A stretch of DNA of 64,000 nt. Source: Halovulum marinum (GTDB taxonomy: Bacteria > Pseudomonadota > Alphaproteobacteria > Rhodobacterales > Rhodobacteraceae). The notes beneath the pieces were generated by a model. The model saw only the letters and a program-made list of their open reading frames with translations, did no database searches and was not told where the DNA came from. Each line of letters starts with the position of its first letter. Position 1 is the stretch's first letter. Where the stretch lies: NCBI RefSeq assembly GCF_009697225.1, contig NZ_WIND01000015.1, forward strand, positions 32,857 to 96,856. Reading direction: 5' to 3'. The position numbers and the translations under genes were made by a program. This document shows positions 47,643 through 56,375 of this stretch, piece after piece.

Positions 47643-49106
47643 ATGCGGGACGGTCCCCCGCCGCCGCGCGACGCCCTCGACCCCGCGGACTGGGCCGAGG
47701 CCGCGCGCATCGCCCGCGACACCGTCGACGCGGCCGTGCGCCACCTGGCAGAGGTCCGCGACCGCCCGGTCTGGCGCGCCATGACGGACGATCAGCGGCG
47801 GCGCTTCGAAGCGCCGCCGCCCGCCGGCCCGACGCCGTTGGCCGATGTCATCGGCGAGGTGTTCGAAGGGGTGATGCCGTTCCCGATGGGCAACGTGCAC
47901 CCGCGCTTCTGGGCCTGGTTCATGGGTTCAAGCAGCTTTACCGGCGCGCTGGCGGATTTCCTGGCCGGCATCCAGGGCTCGAACCTCGGCGGCGGCAATC
48001 ATGCCGCGGTCCTCGTCGATCAGCAGGTCGTGGGCTGGTGCCGCGACATGGTCGGGATGCCCGCCGCCGCCGCCGGCACGCTGACCGGCGGCGGCACGGC
48101 GGCGAACCTTGTCGGGCTGACCGTGGCGCGCAACGCAAAGGCCGGGATCGACGTGCGCGAGGAGGGCGTTGCGGCCCTGCCCCGGCCCCTGCGCTTCTAC
48201 GGCTCGGACCAGATCCACAGCTGCCACCGCAAGGCCGTCGAGGCGCTTGGGCTCGGCAACCGCGCCCTGCGGCGCATCGCCACCGACGCCGGCTACCGGA
48301 TCGACATCCGCGCACTGCGCGCCGCCATCGCCGAGGATCGGGCGCAGGGCCTTCAGCCGGCCTGCCTGATCGCCAACGCCGGCAGCGTGAACACCGGCGC
48401 CATCGACGATCTGGTCGCGCTGGCCGATCTCGCCGCCGCCGAGAACCTGTGGCTGCATGTCGACGGCTGCATCGGCGCGCTCGTCGCCATCGCGCCCGAA
48501 AACCGGCACCGCGTCGCCGGCCTGGCCCGCGCCGACTCGCTGGCGCTGGACCCGCACAAGTGGCTGCACGCGCCGTTCGACGTCGGCTGCGCGCTGGTCC
48601 GCGACGGCGCGCGGCTGCGGCAGAGCTTCGGCATCTCGCCGGAATACCTGCAGCCCGCGCCGCGGGGCATCGCCTCGGGCCCCTGGCTGCACGAATTCGG
48701 GCCCGAGACCACCCGCAGCTTCCGCGCGCTGAAGGTCTGGATGATGCTGAAGGAGCACGGCATCGCCCGTTTCGGCCGCCTGATCGACCGCAACATCGAC
48801 CAGGCCCGCCACCTTGCCACCCTGGTCGGGGCGCACCCCCGGCTCGATCTCGCCGCGCCGCAGGTCATCAACATCGTCTGCTTCCGCTACGATCCGGGCG
48901 GGCTGGACGCCGCGGCCCTGAAGGCGCTGAACGTCGAGATCATGCTGCGACTGCAGGACAGCGGGCTGGCGGTGCTTTCTGACACCTCGCTGGGCGGCGC
49001 GCACGCCCTGCGGGTCGCGATCTGCAACCACCGCACGCGACACGAGGACCTCGACCTGCTCGTGGACGAAGTGGTGCGGATAGGCGACGACCTGGCGGGG
49101 CGATAG
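47643..49106 (+). CDS. Group II PLP-dependent amino acid decarboxylase
   Basis: A 487-residue member of the glutamate/aromatic amino acid/cysteine-sulfinate decarboxylase family. The PLP lysine is Lys306 in LALDPHKWLHAPFDVG, Asp274 in LWLHVDGCIGAL holds the pyridine nitrogen, and His193 in YGSDQIHSCHRKAVEALG stacks on the ring. GNVHPRFWAWFMGSSSFTG is the N-terminal substrate block. The substrate cannot be deduced from sequence. The three-base gap from the cysteine synthase-like gene favours a beta-substituted alanine such as cysteate, whose decarboxylation would give taurine. Aromatic amino acids remain possible. Confidence 0.88.
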   Translation: MRDGPPPPRDALDPADWAEAARIARDTVDAAVRHLAEVRDRPVWRAMTDDQRRRFEAPPPAGPTPLADVIGEVFEGVMPFPMGNVHPRFWAWFMGSSSFTGALADFLAGIQGSNLGGGNHAAVLVDQQVVGWCRDMVGMPAAAAGTLTGGGTAANLVGLTVARNAKAGIDVREEGVAALPRPLRFYGSDQIHSCHRKAVEALGLGNRALRRIATDAGYRIDIRALRAAIAEDRAQGLQPACLIANAGSVNTGAIDDLVALADLAAAENLWLHVDGCIGALVAIAPENRHRVAGLARADSLALDPHKWLHAPFDVGCALVRDGARLRQSFGISPEYLQPAPRGIASGPWLHEFGPETTRSFRALKVWMMLKEHGIARFGRLIDRNIDQARHLATLVGAHPRLDLAAPQVINIVCFRYDPGGLDAAALKALNVEIMLRLQDSGLAVLSDTSLGGAHALRVAICNHRTRHEDLDLLVDEVVRIGDDLAGR

Positions 49107-49493
49107 CCGCGCGCCTGGTGCCGCGGGGCCTGAGACAGCAAATACCGACGCTCGCCCGTGCTCCGGGCGGCAGGGTCGGCGCATCCGTGTGGATTGGCGC
49201 CAGGGCGCGCCTCCGGGCCGGCTGCGGCCATGCACGCCTGCACGGCCGCCATCGCGCCGCGGTGCGCGCCAGCCCTCGGCCGCCGATCGCGAGCCGCGCC
49301 CGTCTTCGCCGGAGCAGCAGGAGACGGGGCTCTCCGCCCTGATCTTGCGAAAAACCGGCGAACCTTTCCGTGCCGCACGGGTTTCCGTGGCAGGCGGTGC
49401 GTCATGACGTCCGACGCCCGCGCGTGCCGCAGAGGGCCGCAAGCCGCCGACGCCCTTTGCGGAAGCGGCCGGCGGCGGAACAGGAGGCCCGCA
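49107..49493. other. 387-bp gap without a recognised gene
   Basis: No convincing gene, RNA or repeat was found between the decarboxylase and the methyltransferase-esterase gene. The frames present are Arg/Ala/Pro-rich shadows typical of high GC. A ribosome site CAGGAGG at the right end belongs to the next gene, so that gene probably has its own promoter in this stretch. Confidence 0.6.
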
Positions 49494-51485
49494 ATGCCCG
49501 AAACAGCCGGACTTCGGAGCCGGATGGTGGAGCGCCAGCTAGTCGCGCGCGGCATCCGCAAGCCGGGCGTTCTGGACGCGATGCGCAAGGTGCCGCGCGA
49601 GGCCTTCGTCACACCGGGCCACGAGGAATTCGCCTACGAGGACGGCCCGCTGCCGATCGGTCACGGCCAGACCATCTCGCAACCCTATGTCGTCGCGCTG
49701 ATGGTCGAGGCGGCAGAGATCCGGCCGGGCGACCGGGTGCTGGAGATCGGCACCGGGTCCGGATACGCCGCCGCGGTGATGGCCGAGATCGCCGGCGCGG
49801 TGCACAGCGTCGAACGCCACGCCCCGCTTGCCGAGACCGCACGGGACCGGCTGGCGGCGGCGGGTTACGGGTCGGTCGCGGTGCATGTCGGCGACGGCAC
49901 GCTGGGCTGGCAGAAGGCGGCGCCCTATGATGCCATCATCGTCGCCGCCGGCGGCCCCTCGGTGCCGCAGTCACTGAAGGACCAGCTGGGTCCCGGCGGC
50001 CGGTTGGTGATCCCGGTGGGCGACGCGGCCTCGGCCGAGGGCCAGTCGCTTCTGAAGATCACCCGCACCGGCGCGGACGCGTGGGAGCAGGAGCGGATCT
50101 CGGGCGTGCGCTTCGTGCCGCTGATCGGCGACCAGGGCTGGACCGAGGACGGCAGCCGCGCCGCCTCGTCCCATGTCGCCGGCCGCAGCCGCAGCCTGCC
50201 CGAGATGATCGCCTCCACCGCCGAGCCCCTGCCCCGGCTCGACGACCCCGCCTTCGGCCGGTTCTTCGACCGATGGGCCGACCGGCGCGTGGTGCTGCTG
50301 GGAGAGGCGAGCCATGGCACCGAGGAATTCTACCGCGCCCGCGCCGCCGTCACCCGGCACCTGGTCGCGCAACACGGCTTCACCATCGTCGCGGTCGAGG
50401 CCGACTGGCCCGACGCCGCCGCGGTGAACCGTTTCGTCGGCCATCACGCCAAGCAGGAGTTCGAGGAACCCGCCTTCGCCCGCTTCCCGACCTGGATGTG
50501 GCGCAATACCGCCGTCGCGGATTTCGCGGACTGGATGCGCGGGCACAATGACGGCGTCGCACCGGGGCGTCGTGCCGGGTTCTACGGGCTCGACATCTAC
50601 AACATGCGCGGCTCGATCGCCGCGGTTCTTGCCTATCTGGACGCGCACGATCCCGAAGCCGCGCGCATCGCCCGCGAGCGCTACGGTTGCCTCACGCCGT
50701 GGCAGCGCGATCCGGCGACCTACGGCCGGGCGGTGCTCAACCGCGGCTACGGAAATTGCGAGGACGAGGTGGTCGCCCAGTTGCGCGACCTGCTGGAAAA
50801 GCGGCTCGACTACGAGGCGCGGGACGGGCACGGCTTTCTCGACGCGGCACAGAACGCCCGGCTGGTGCGCTCGGCCGAGCGCTACTACCGGATCATGTAC
50901 TACGGCGGGACCGAAAGCTGGAACCTGCGCGACAGCCACATGTTCGAGACGCTCGAGCATCTGCTCGAGGCGCGCGGGCCGGAGGCGAAGGCCGTGGTCT
51001 GGGCCCACAATTCCCATATCGGTGATGCGCGGGCGACCGAGATGGGTGCGGTTCGGGGCGAGCACAACATCGGCCAGGTGTGCCGCGAGCGGTTCGGCAT
51101 CGACGCCGCGCTGATCGGCATGGGCACCCATGCCGGCACCTTGGCCGCGGCGACGGCGTGGAACGGCGAGATGGAGGTCAAGCGCGTCCGCCCCTCGCGC
51201 GAGGACAGCTACGAGCGGCTGTGCCACGACGCGGGCCAGCCGCGCTTCCTGCTCGATCTGGCAGCGGACGAGCCGCTGCGGCGCCGGCTTCTCGAAGAGC
51301 GGCTGGAGCGGTTCATCGGCGTGATCTACCGGCCCGAGACGGAACTGCGCTCGCATTATGCCCAGGCGTGCCTGCCGCGGCAGTTCGACGGCTGGATCTG
51401 GTTCGACGAGACGCGGGCGGTAACGCCCCTTGCGCCGGAGCGGCGCCAGCCGGGCACGCCCGACACCTGGCCTTTCGGGGTGTGA
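49494..51485 (+). CDS. Fusion: protein-L-isoaspartate O-methyltransferase and erythromycin-esterase-type domain
   Basis: A 663-residue two-domain protein. Residues 1-220 are a Pcm methyltransferase: HGQTISQPYVVALMVEAAEI and the SAM motif RVLEIGTGSGYAAAVMAEIA (81-100); Pcm repairs isoaspartate in aged proteins. Residues about 245-660 are an EreA/EreB-like domain: GEASHGTEEFY (270-280) has Glu271 and His274, AVEADWPDA supplies Glu302, and VVWAHNSHIGDARATEMG the second histidine. EreB-type enzymes hydrolyse macrolide lactones, but many relatives have other, unknown substrates. CAGGAGG precedes the ATG at 49494. A drug resistance role is not implied by sequence alone. Confidence 0.88.
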   Translation: MPETAGLRSRMVERQLVARGIRKPGVLDAMRKVPREAFVTPGHEEFAYEDGPLPIGHGQTISQPYVVALMVEAAEIRPGDRVLEIGTGSGYAAAVMAEIAGAVHSVERHAPLAETARDRLAAAGYGSVAVHVGDGTLGWQKAAPYDAIIVAAGGPSVPQSLKDQLGPGGRLVIPVGDAASAEGQSLLKITRTGADAWEQERISGVRFVPLIGDQGWTEDGSRAASSHVAGRSRSLPEMIASTAEPLPRLDDPAFGRFFDRWADRRVVLLGEASHGTEEFYRARAAVTRHLVAQHGFTIVAVEADWPDAAAVNRFVGHHAKQEFEEPAFARFPTWMWRNTAVADFADWMRGHNDGVAPGRRAGFYGLDIYNMRGSIAAVLAYLDAHDPEAARIARERYGCLTPWQRDPATYGRAVLNRGYGNCEDEVVAQLRDLLEKRLDYEARDGHGFLDAAQNARLVRSAERYYRIMYYGGTESWNLRDSHMFETLEHLLEARGPEAKAVVWAHNSHIGDARATEMGAVRGEHNIGQVCRERFGIDAALIGMGTHAGTLAAATAWNGEMEVKRVRPSREDSYERLCHDAGQPRFLLDLAADEPLRRRLLEERLERFIGVIYRPETELRSHYAQACLPRQFDGWIWFDETRAVTPLAPERRQPGTPDTWPFGV

Positions 51486-51891
51486 CCGCATCGACCGGGC
51501 CACGTTGGCAAGGGCGCGCGGCTCGGGGTCGTCGCAAGCCCGGTCGACCCCGGCGCCGGCAGCCGCACGCGCCAACCGGGGTGCTGAGGGCGACACCAGG
51601 GGCGACCTGCGAATACCGGCTGAGCAAGCTGGCGACGGCCGGCAGCAACGGGCGGTTCCGTACGCCACGGCCATCATTCGATTGATGGCCGACATGCTGG
51701 ACCCGGGCCGACCTGCGTGATCGGCGATCCCGCCTGCTGCACCGGCGGCTTTCTCGTCATCGTCATTGAATTCCCGCTCGAGACCTACACGTCGCCCGAG
51801 GCAGTGATCGAGAAGAAGGACCCCGGGACCGGCGCCGTCGAGAAGCAGGATAGTCCGGAACTGTATCCGCGGCTCGGCAGCACCACATCCG
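51486..51891. other. Gap before the island, no recognised gene
   Basis: About 400 bp without a supported gene. Frames on both strands are long but lack recognisable domains, starts or ribosome sites. From here rightward the base composition becomes less GC-rich, and an integrase fragment follows directly, so this is probably the worn border of an inserted segment. Confidence 0.5.
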
Positions 51892-52130
51892 GGCGCTGCC
51901 ATCCTCACCTTGGTTCGCCTCGACGGCTGCCTCGGCGCCCGCGTGTCCGAAATAGATCTGGATGCCAGGATCTGGACGGTCCCCAAAGAACGCATCGAGG
52001 GCCGGAAGGGGAAAGTCCAGGATTTCCGCGTCCCGCTCTCCGAACCTGCCCTCGAAACAGTGAGGGAAGCCAAGGCGCAGGGACTGGAAATGCTGTTCCC
52101 ATCCGGAGCGCAGCTTGCCTCCCTCTGGAT
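51892..52130 (+). pseudogene. Tyrosine-recombinase (integrase) fragment
   Basis: About 70 residues of a phage/P4-type integrase catalytic domain: LTLVRLDGCLGARVSEIDLD aligns with the block holding the first catalytic arginine (normally TGxRxSE, here LGARVSE), followed by RIWTVPKERIEGRKGKVQDF and RVPLSEPALETVREAKAQG. The N-terminal DNA-binding part and the His/Tyr end of the catalytic domain are missing; after about 52100 the frame loses similarity. It is a dead remnant at the left border of the sugar-acid cluster. Nothing else is recognised up to 52303. Confidence 0.7.
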
Positions 52131-52303
52131 CGATTGCCGCTCGGCCAGGAGTTTCACGAGCACCTTCTTGAGACGCAACGCGAGCGGCTTGATCTTACAA
52201 GCTCGACATTTCCCGATCTCGGCGCCGAACATCGCGCCAAGGCGGTGCCACGGAAATCTGCGCCCCCTGTCCGGCTTCGCACTACGCGTGTCTGTAAATG
52301 TCC

Positions 52304-53332
52304 CTACACCACCTCATCCGGGATCGGAGCGTCGCCCGCCTCGTTCAGGTGACATGCAGCCATATGCCCGGAACCGACGCTCCTGAAGGCCGGACTGGTG
52401 ACGGCGCAGCGATCGTGGGCTTTGGTGCAGCGGGTTCGGAAGCGGCAGCCGCTGGGTGGGCTGATCGGACTGGGCACCTCCCCGGCGAGAACTTCACGCT
52501 CGGCACCGAGCACGCGCGGATCCCTCGAAGGCGCGGAAGACATGAGGGCTTGCGTGTAGGGATGCATTGGCTGGTCGAACAGCGCTCGCGTGTCCGCGAG
52601 TTCGACGATACGGCCAAGATACATGACCGCGATCCGGTGCGAGATATACTCGACCACCGAAAGGTCGTGAGTGATGAAGATGTAGGCGAGGTTCAGTTCC
52701 TTCTGCAAATCCTGCAGCAGGTTCAGGACCTGTGCCTGGATCGAGACGTCCAGGGCCGAGACCGCCTCGTCGCAGACCACGACCGATGGATTGAGCGCGA
52801 GAGCCCGGGCAATCGCAATCCGCTGGCGCTGACCACCCGAGAACTCGTGGGCATGTTTCGACAGGCTCGCGCGGGGTAGCCCGACATGGTCGAACAGCAT
52901 TGCACTGCGCTTCTCGATCGACGCCCGATCGCCCCAACGGAAGATGTGCAGCGGCTCCTCGACGATCTGCCGCGCGGTCATGCGCGGATTGAGCGAAGAC
53001 AACGGGTCCTGAAAGACCATCTGAACGTGACGCCGCATGGGGCGCATTTCCCGCCTCGACAGGGCGGTGATGTCCTTTCCCATGAGTTCGATGCGTCCGC
53101 CGGTCGGCTCGACCAGGCGCATGACCGCCCGGCCGAGCGTCGACTTGCCACAGCCACTCTCGCCCACCACGCCGATTGTCTCGCCGCGCCGGACGTCGAA
53201 GGTCACGCCGTCGACAGCCTTGATCGATAACCCGGGTCCATGTCGCCCCGCGCGGCGGAGCGGAAAATGCTTCTGCAGATCCTGGACGCGAAGGACGACG
53301 TCACTATCCGGGCGCAGGTGCTCTGGTGTCAT
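52304..53332 (-). CDS. Peptide-type ABC importer ATPase (DppF/OppF-like)
   Basis: A 342-residue ATPase of the oligopeptide/dipeptide importer family. Walker A is [16 protein letters not shown], the signature [17 protein letters not shown] and Walker [19 protein letters not shown]. The C-terminal oligopeptide-transporter segment contains [14 protein letters not shown], a likely iron-sulfur or metal-binding cysteine group of this family. The start overlaps the other ATPase gene by four bases (ATGA). It is the last gene of the island operon and ends about 200 bp from the integrase fragment. Confidence 0.94.
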   Translation of the reverse strand: MTPEHLRPDSDVVLRVQDLQKHFPLRRAGRHGPGLSIKAVDGVTFDVRRGETIGVVGESGCGKSTLGRAVMRLVEPTGGRIELMGKDITALSRREMRPMRRHVQMVFQDPLSSLNPRMTARQIVEEPLHIFRWGDRASIEKRSAMLFDHVGLPRASLSKHAHEFSGGQRQRIAIARALALNPSVVVCDEAVSALDVSIQAQVLNLLQDLQKELNLAYIFITHDLSVVEYISHRIAVMYLGRIVELADTRALFDQPMHPYTQALMSSAPSRDPRVLGAEREVLAGEVPSPISPPSGCRFRTRCTKAHDRCAVTSPAFRSVGSGHMAACHLNEAGDAPIPDEVV

Positions 53333-54390
53333 CTGGCATGTCCTTCATCCTGCTGTGCCGTCGGGGCGGCGGCCAGAAGTTCCTCCGCGAAATGGCAGGC
53401 GGCCTCGCGCTGGCCGTCGCCGACCGGGCGCAGGGCCGGCGGTTCGGCCCGGCATCGCGCCTCGGCCCGCGGGCAGCGCGGGTGGAAGGGACATCCCGGC
53501 GGGATGTGCGCCAGGTCGGGCGGCTGACCGGGGATTGGTGTCAGTCGCCGGTGGCGGGCGGCGGCGACCCCCGGCAGGGAGTGCAGGAGCCCGGCCGTGT
53601 ATGGATGCGCGGGGCTGCCGAAGAGCGTGCGAACATCGCCGCGCTCCACCACCTGCCCGGCATACATGACGCAGATCCGGTCCGCGATCTCGGCCGCAAC
53701 GGCCATGGAATGGGTGATCAGGATCAGCCCCATGCCGCGCTCGCGCTGGAGGTCGCGCAGCAGCGCCAGAATCTGCGCCTCGACAGTGACGTCGAGCGCG
53801 GTGGTCGGCTCGTCCGCGATCACCAGGGCGGGATCGACGGCCAGCGCCATCGCTATGACCAGACGCTGCCTCATCCCACCCGAGAATTCGTGCGGGTAGT
53901 TGTCGATCCGCCTTTGCACATCCGGAATTCCTACACGCGCCAGCATGTCCATCGACTGTCGGCGCGCCTCGGCGCGGCCCAGATGGCGATGCACGCGGTA
54001 CATCTCCGCCATCTGCCAGCCAACCGTGTAGACCGGGTTCAGAGCGGACAGCGGATCCTGGAAGATCATGCCGATCCGGTCTCCGCAAATCGCGCGGCGC
54101 CGGCGCGGCGACAGATCGAACAGGTTCTGCCCCTCGAACTCGGCCCGACCGCCTGTGACGTGGCCAGGCGGGGAGTCGAGCGTGCCCAGTATTGCCTCGA
54201 AGGTGATGCTCTTGCCCGACCCGCTTTCCCCGAGGACAGCAACGGTCTCGCCACGCCGGACGTCGATGTCGATCCCGTTGACGGCATGGACCACACGCCC
54301 GCCGGTGCGGAATTCCACCTCCAGGCCCTGCACTTGCAGAAGGGGGCCGGAACTGCCTCGCTTCACGTCGAACTCCTTCCAGCGCGTCAT
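53329..54390 (-). CDS. Peptide-type ABC importer ATPase (DppD/OppD-like)
   Basis: A 353-residue ATPase, partner of the protein encoded next. Walker [17 protein letters not shown], signature [17 protein letters not shown], Walker [19 protein letters not shown], and a C-terminal cysteine cluster [14 protein letters not shown]. The start [20 protein letters not shown] at 54390 overlaps the permease stop by four bases. Importers with two different ATPases are typical for peptides but also serve sugars, oligosaccharides and opine-like compounds, so the family does not fix the substrate. Confidence 0.94.
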   Translation of the reverse strand: MTRWKEFDVKRGSSGPLLQVQGLEVEFRTGGRVVHAVNGIDIDVRRGETVAVLGESGSGKSITFEAILGTLDSPPGHVTGGRAEFEGQNLFDLSPRRRRAICGDRIGMIFQDPLSALNPVYTVGWQMAEMYRVHRHLGRAEARRQSMDMLARVGIPDVQRRIDNYPHEFSGGMRQRLVIAMALAVDPALVIADEPTTALDVTVEAQILALLRDLQRERGMGLILITHSMAVAAEIADRICVMYAGQVVERGDVRTLFGSPAHPYTAGLLHSLPGVAAARHRRLTPIPGQPPDLAHIPPGCPFHPRCPRAEARCRAEPPALRPVGDGQREAACHFAEELLAAAPTAQQDEGHAR

Positions 54391-55361
54391 CGCGCCTGGC
54401 TCCGGGCCGGGAACAGGCGGCGCAGGATTGCACTGCTGCGCGTAGCTTCGGGTTCCAGCCGCCAGCGCAGTTTCGGATCCATGGCGATGCGCATCCAGTT
54501 GGACAGCAGGTTTGCCGATAGCGCCGTGAGCAGAATGGCGAGGCCCGGCCAGAATGACAGCCACCACGCTGTGGTCAGGAAGTTGCGGCCGTCGGCCACC
54601 ATCAGGCCCCAGGTCACACCCGGGGGCTGAACGCCGATACCAAGGAAGCTGAGCGAGCTTTCCGCAAGCATAACGTTGGCAAGATCAAGCGACGCGACGG
54701 TGAACAGCGTCGGCAGGACCACCGGCGTGATGTGCAACCGGAGGATCCTCCAGTCCCCTGCCCCTATGGACCGTGCAGCTTCCACGAAAAGCCGCTGCTT
54801 GACCTCCAGAACCTCGGCCCGCGCGACGCGGATGAAGACCGGAATGCGGGTGATCGCAAGGACGATCACGACGTTGAATACGAAGGGTTCCAGAACATAA
54901 AGGACGATCACCGCAAGCAGCAGTGACGGGAAACTCATCACCAGGTCCGCACCTCGCATGATCGCGCCTCCCAGCCGACCGCCATAGTACCCTGCCACGA
55001 TCCCCAGCGCCGAGCCTACACACATGGCAAGGAAGACGACGCCGATTGAAATCCCCAGCGTCGTGCGCGCAGCAACCATCAGGCGCGGCAGGATCGGGCG
55101 GCCAAGCGAATCCGCGCCCAGCAGGTAGGGCAGCCCGTTCTCGCCGGAGAACGGCGGCGCGTTGCGCATCCCCAGGTTCATCCTGACCTCCGCGCCGCCG
55201 ATCAAGGCCGGGCCGAAGATGGCGAAGAACAGCAACAAGAGAAGGAAACACGCCGCCGCAGATGCGAACCGGTCGCCGGCGAGCATGGTCAGTAGCGCAT
55301 AGCGCCGGCGCGGATTGGACGCGGGAGCGCTTGCCGTTGTGTCGGGGGTCTTGTCGGTCAT
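54387..55361 (-). CDS. Peptide-type ABC importer permease (DppC/OppC-like)
   Basis: A 324-residue permease with an N-terminal helix at about 29-50 and five more between residues 95 and 300. The EAA-like loop is VARAEVLEVKQRLFVEAARS, contacting the ATPases. It begins MTDKTPDTTASAPASNPRRR; the start at 55361 fits family length, though the frame is open upstream. It lies 16 bp downstream of the DppB-like gene. Confidence 0.93.
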   Translation of the reverse strand: MTDKTPDTTASAPASNPRRRYALLTMLAGDRFASAAACFLLLLLFFAIFGPALIGGAEVRMNLGMRNAPPFSGENGLPYLLGADSLGRPILPRLMVAARTTLGISIGVVFLAMCVGSALGIVAGYYGGRLGGAIMRGADLVMSFPSLLLAVIVLYVLEPFVFNVVIVLAITRIPVFIRVARAEVLEVKQRLFVEAARSIGAGDWRILRLHITPVVLPTLFTVASLDLANVMLAESSLSFLGIGVQPPGVTWGLMVADGRNFLTTAWWLSFWPGLAILLTALSANLLSNWMRIAMDPKLRWRLEPEATRSSAILRRLFPARSQAR

Positions 55362-55377
55362 GCGAGCCCTCCCTTCC

Positions 55378-56298
55378 TCAATGCAGATCGATCCGCGGGT
55401 CGAGCGCCGCATAGATCAGGTCCAGGATGATGTTCAGCAGGAAGATGCAGGCGGCGGTAACCAGCACCGCGGCCTGAACGACCGCGAAATCGCGCTGGGT
55501 AATCGCGTCGATCATCAGCTTGCCGACCCCGGGCCATCCGAACACGCTTTCCACGATGACGGCGCCGTTGATCAGGCCGCGCGTCTGGTCGCCGGCGACA
55601 GTGACCGCAGAGATCACCGAATTCCGCAGGGCGTGCAGGAAGATGATGCGGTTCTCGGGCATGCCTTTCGCGCGCGCCGCCTTCACATAGGGCGAGGCAA
55701 GCGACGAGATCATCGAGCCGCGCACGACCTGCGTCGTCGTGCCGGTGATCTTGAACATCAGCACCCCGATCGGAAGGATCCAGTACGCGAAGCCTCCGGT
55801 GCCCGAGGTCGGCAGCACCCCCAGATGCACCGCGAATACCAGGATCCCGAGGATCGCCAGCCAGAAATCGGGCGTGCTGGCCGCCGCAAGCGACAGGACC
55901 GAGGCGATGCGGTCGAATATCGAGCCGGGACGATAGGCCGCCAGCGGGCCGATGGTCATCGCCACGATCATCGCCAGAAGGACCGTCACGCCTGCCAGGC
56001 GCAGCGTCCAGGGAAACGCCTGAAGCACCGCATCCATGGCAGGCACATTCTGGCGCAGAGACATGCCGAAATCGAGATGAAGCGCATTCCAGACATATCG
56101 GCCGAGTTGGACAACAATCGGGTCGTTGTATCCGTGGGCTTCGCGAAACTGCTCGCGCATTACCGCCGTCGCGGTGTCGGGCAAGTAGAGAACCGACGGA
56201 TCTCCGGTCAGACGCGCCAGCAAGAAAACCGCGACGACGAGGCCCAACAGAGCGATACAGGAGTAGAATACCCGCCTGAACAGAAACTCAGCCAGCAT
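55378..56298 (-). CDS. Peptide-type ABC importer permease (DppB/OppB-like)
   Basis: A 306-residue permease. The N-terminus MLAEFLFRRVFYSCIALLGL is the usual first helix, LHLDFGMSLRQNVPAMDAV is the family block before the transmembrane domain, and the EAA loop is PYVKAARAKGMPENRIIFLH. Six membrane helices are predicted. It is separated from the substrate-binding protein gene by 77 bp that hold a strong hairpin. Confidence 0.93.
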   Translation of the reverse strand: MLAEFLFRRVFYSCIALLGLVVAVFLLARLTGDPSVLYLPDTATAVMREQFREAHGYNDPIVVQLGRYVWNALHLDFGMSLRQNVPAMDAVLQAFPWTLRLAGVTVLLAMIVAMTIGPLAAYRPGSIFDRIASVLSLAAASTPDFWLAILGILVFAVHLGVLPTSGTGGFAYWILPIGVLMFKITGTTTQVVRGSMISSLASPYVKAARAKGMPENRIIFLHALRNSVISAVTVAGDQTRGLINGAVIVESVFGWPGVGKLMIDAITQRDFAVVQAAVLVTAACIFLLNIILDLIYAALDPRIDLH

Positions 56299-56331
56299 GT
56301 GCGAGCGCTCCTTGGGCGTTCCGTTTGCCGC

Positions 56332-56362
56332 AGGGCGCCCGGCCGTTCGGGCCGGGCGCCCT
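56332..56362. terminator. Intercistronic hairpin between binding-protein and permease genes
   Basis: AGGGCGCCCGGCC (56332-56344) and GGCCGGGCGCCCT (56350-56362) form a perfect 13-bp stem with a 5-nt loop. It lies 13 bases after the stop of the binding-protein gene. Hairpins in this position commonly protect the binding-protein mRNA and lower expression of the downstream transporter genes, so partial termination or RNA stabilisation is likely. Confidence 0.6.
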
Positions 56363-56375
56363 GGTCATCCGCCGA

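Noticed and set aside
49118..49342. Arg/Ala-rich plus-strand frame before the methyltransferase-esterase gene
   Set aside because: Composition is that of non-coding high-GC DNA, and there is no ribosome site.
49494..51485. Reading the esterase-domain gene as a macrolide resistance gene
   Set aside because: The family has many members with other substrates, and the fusion to Pcm points away from dedicated resistance.
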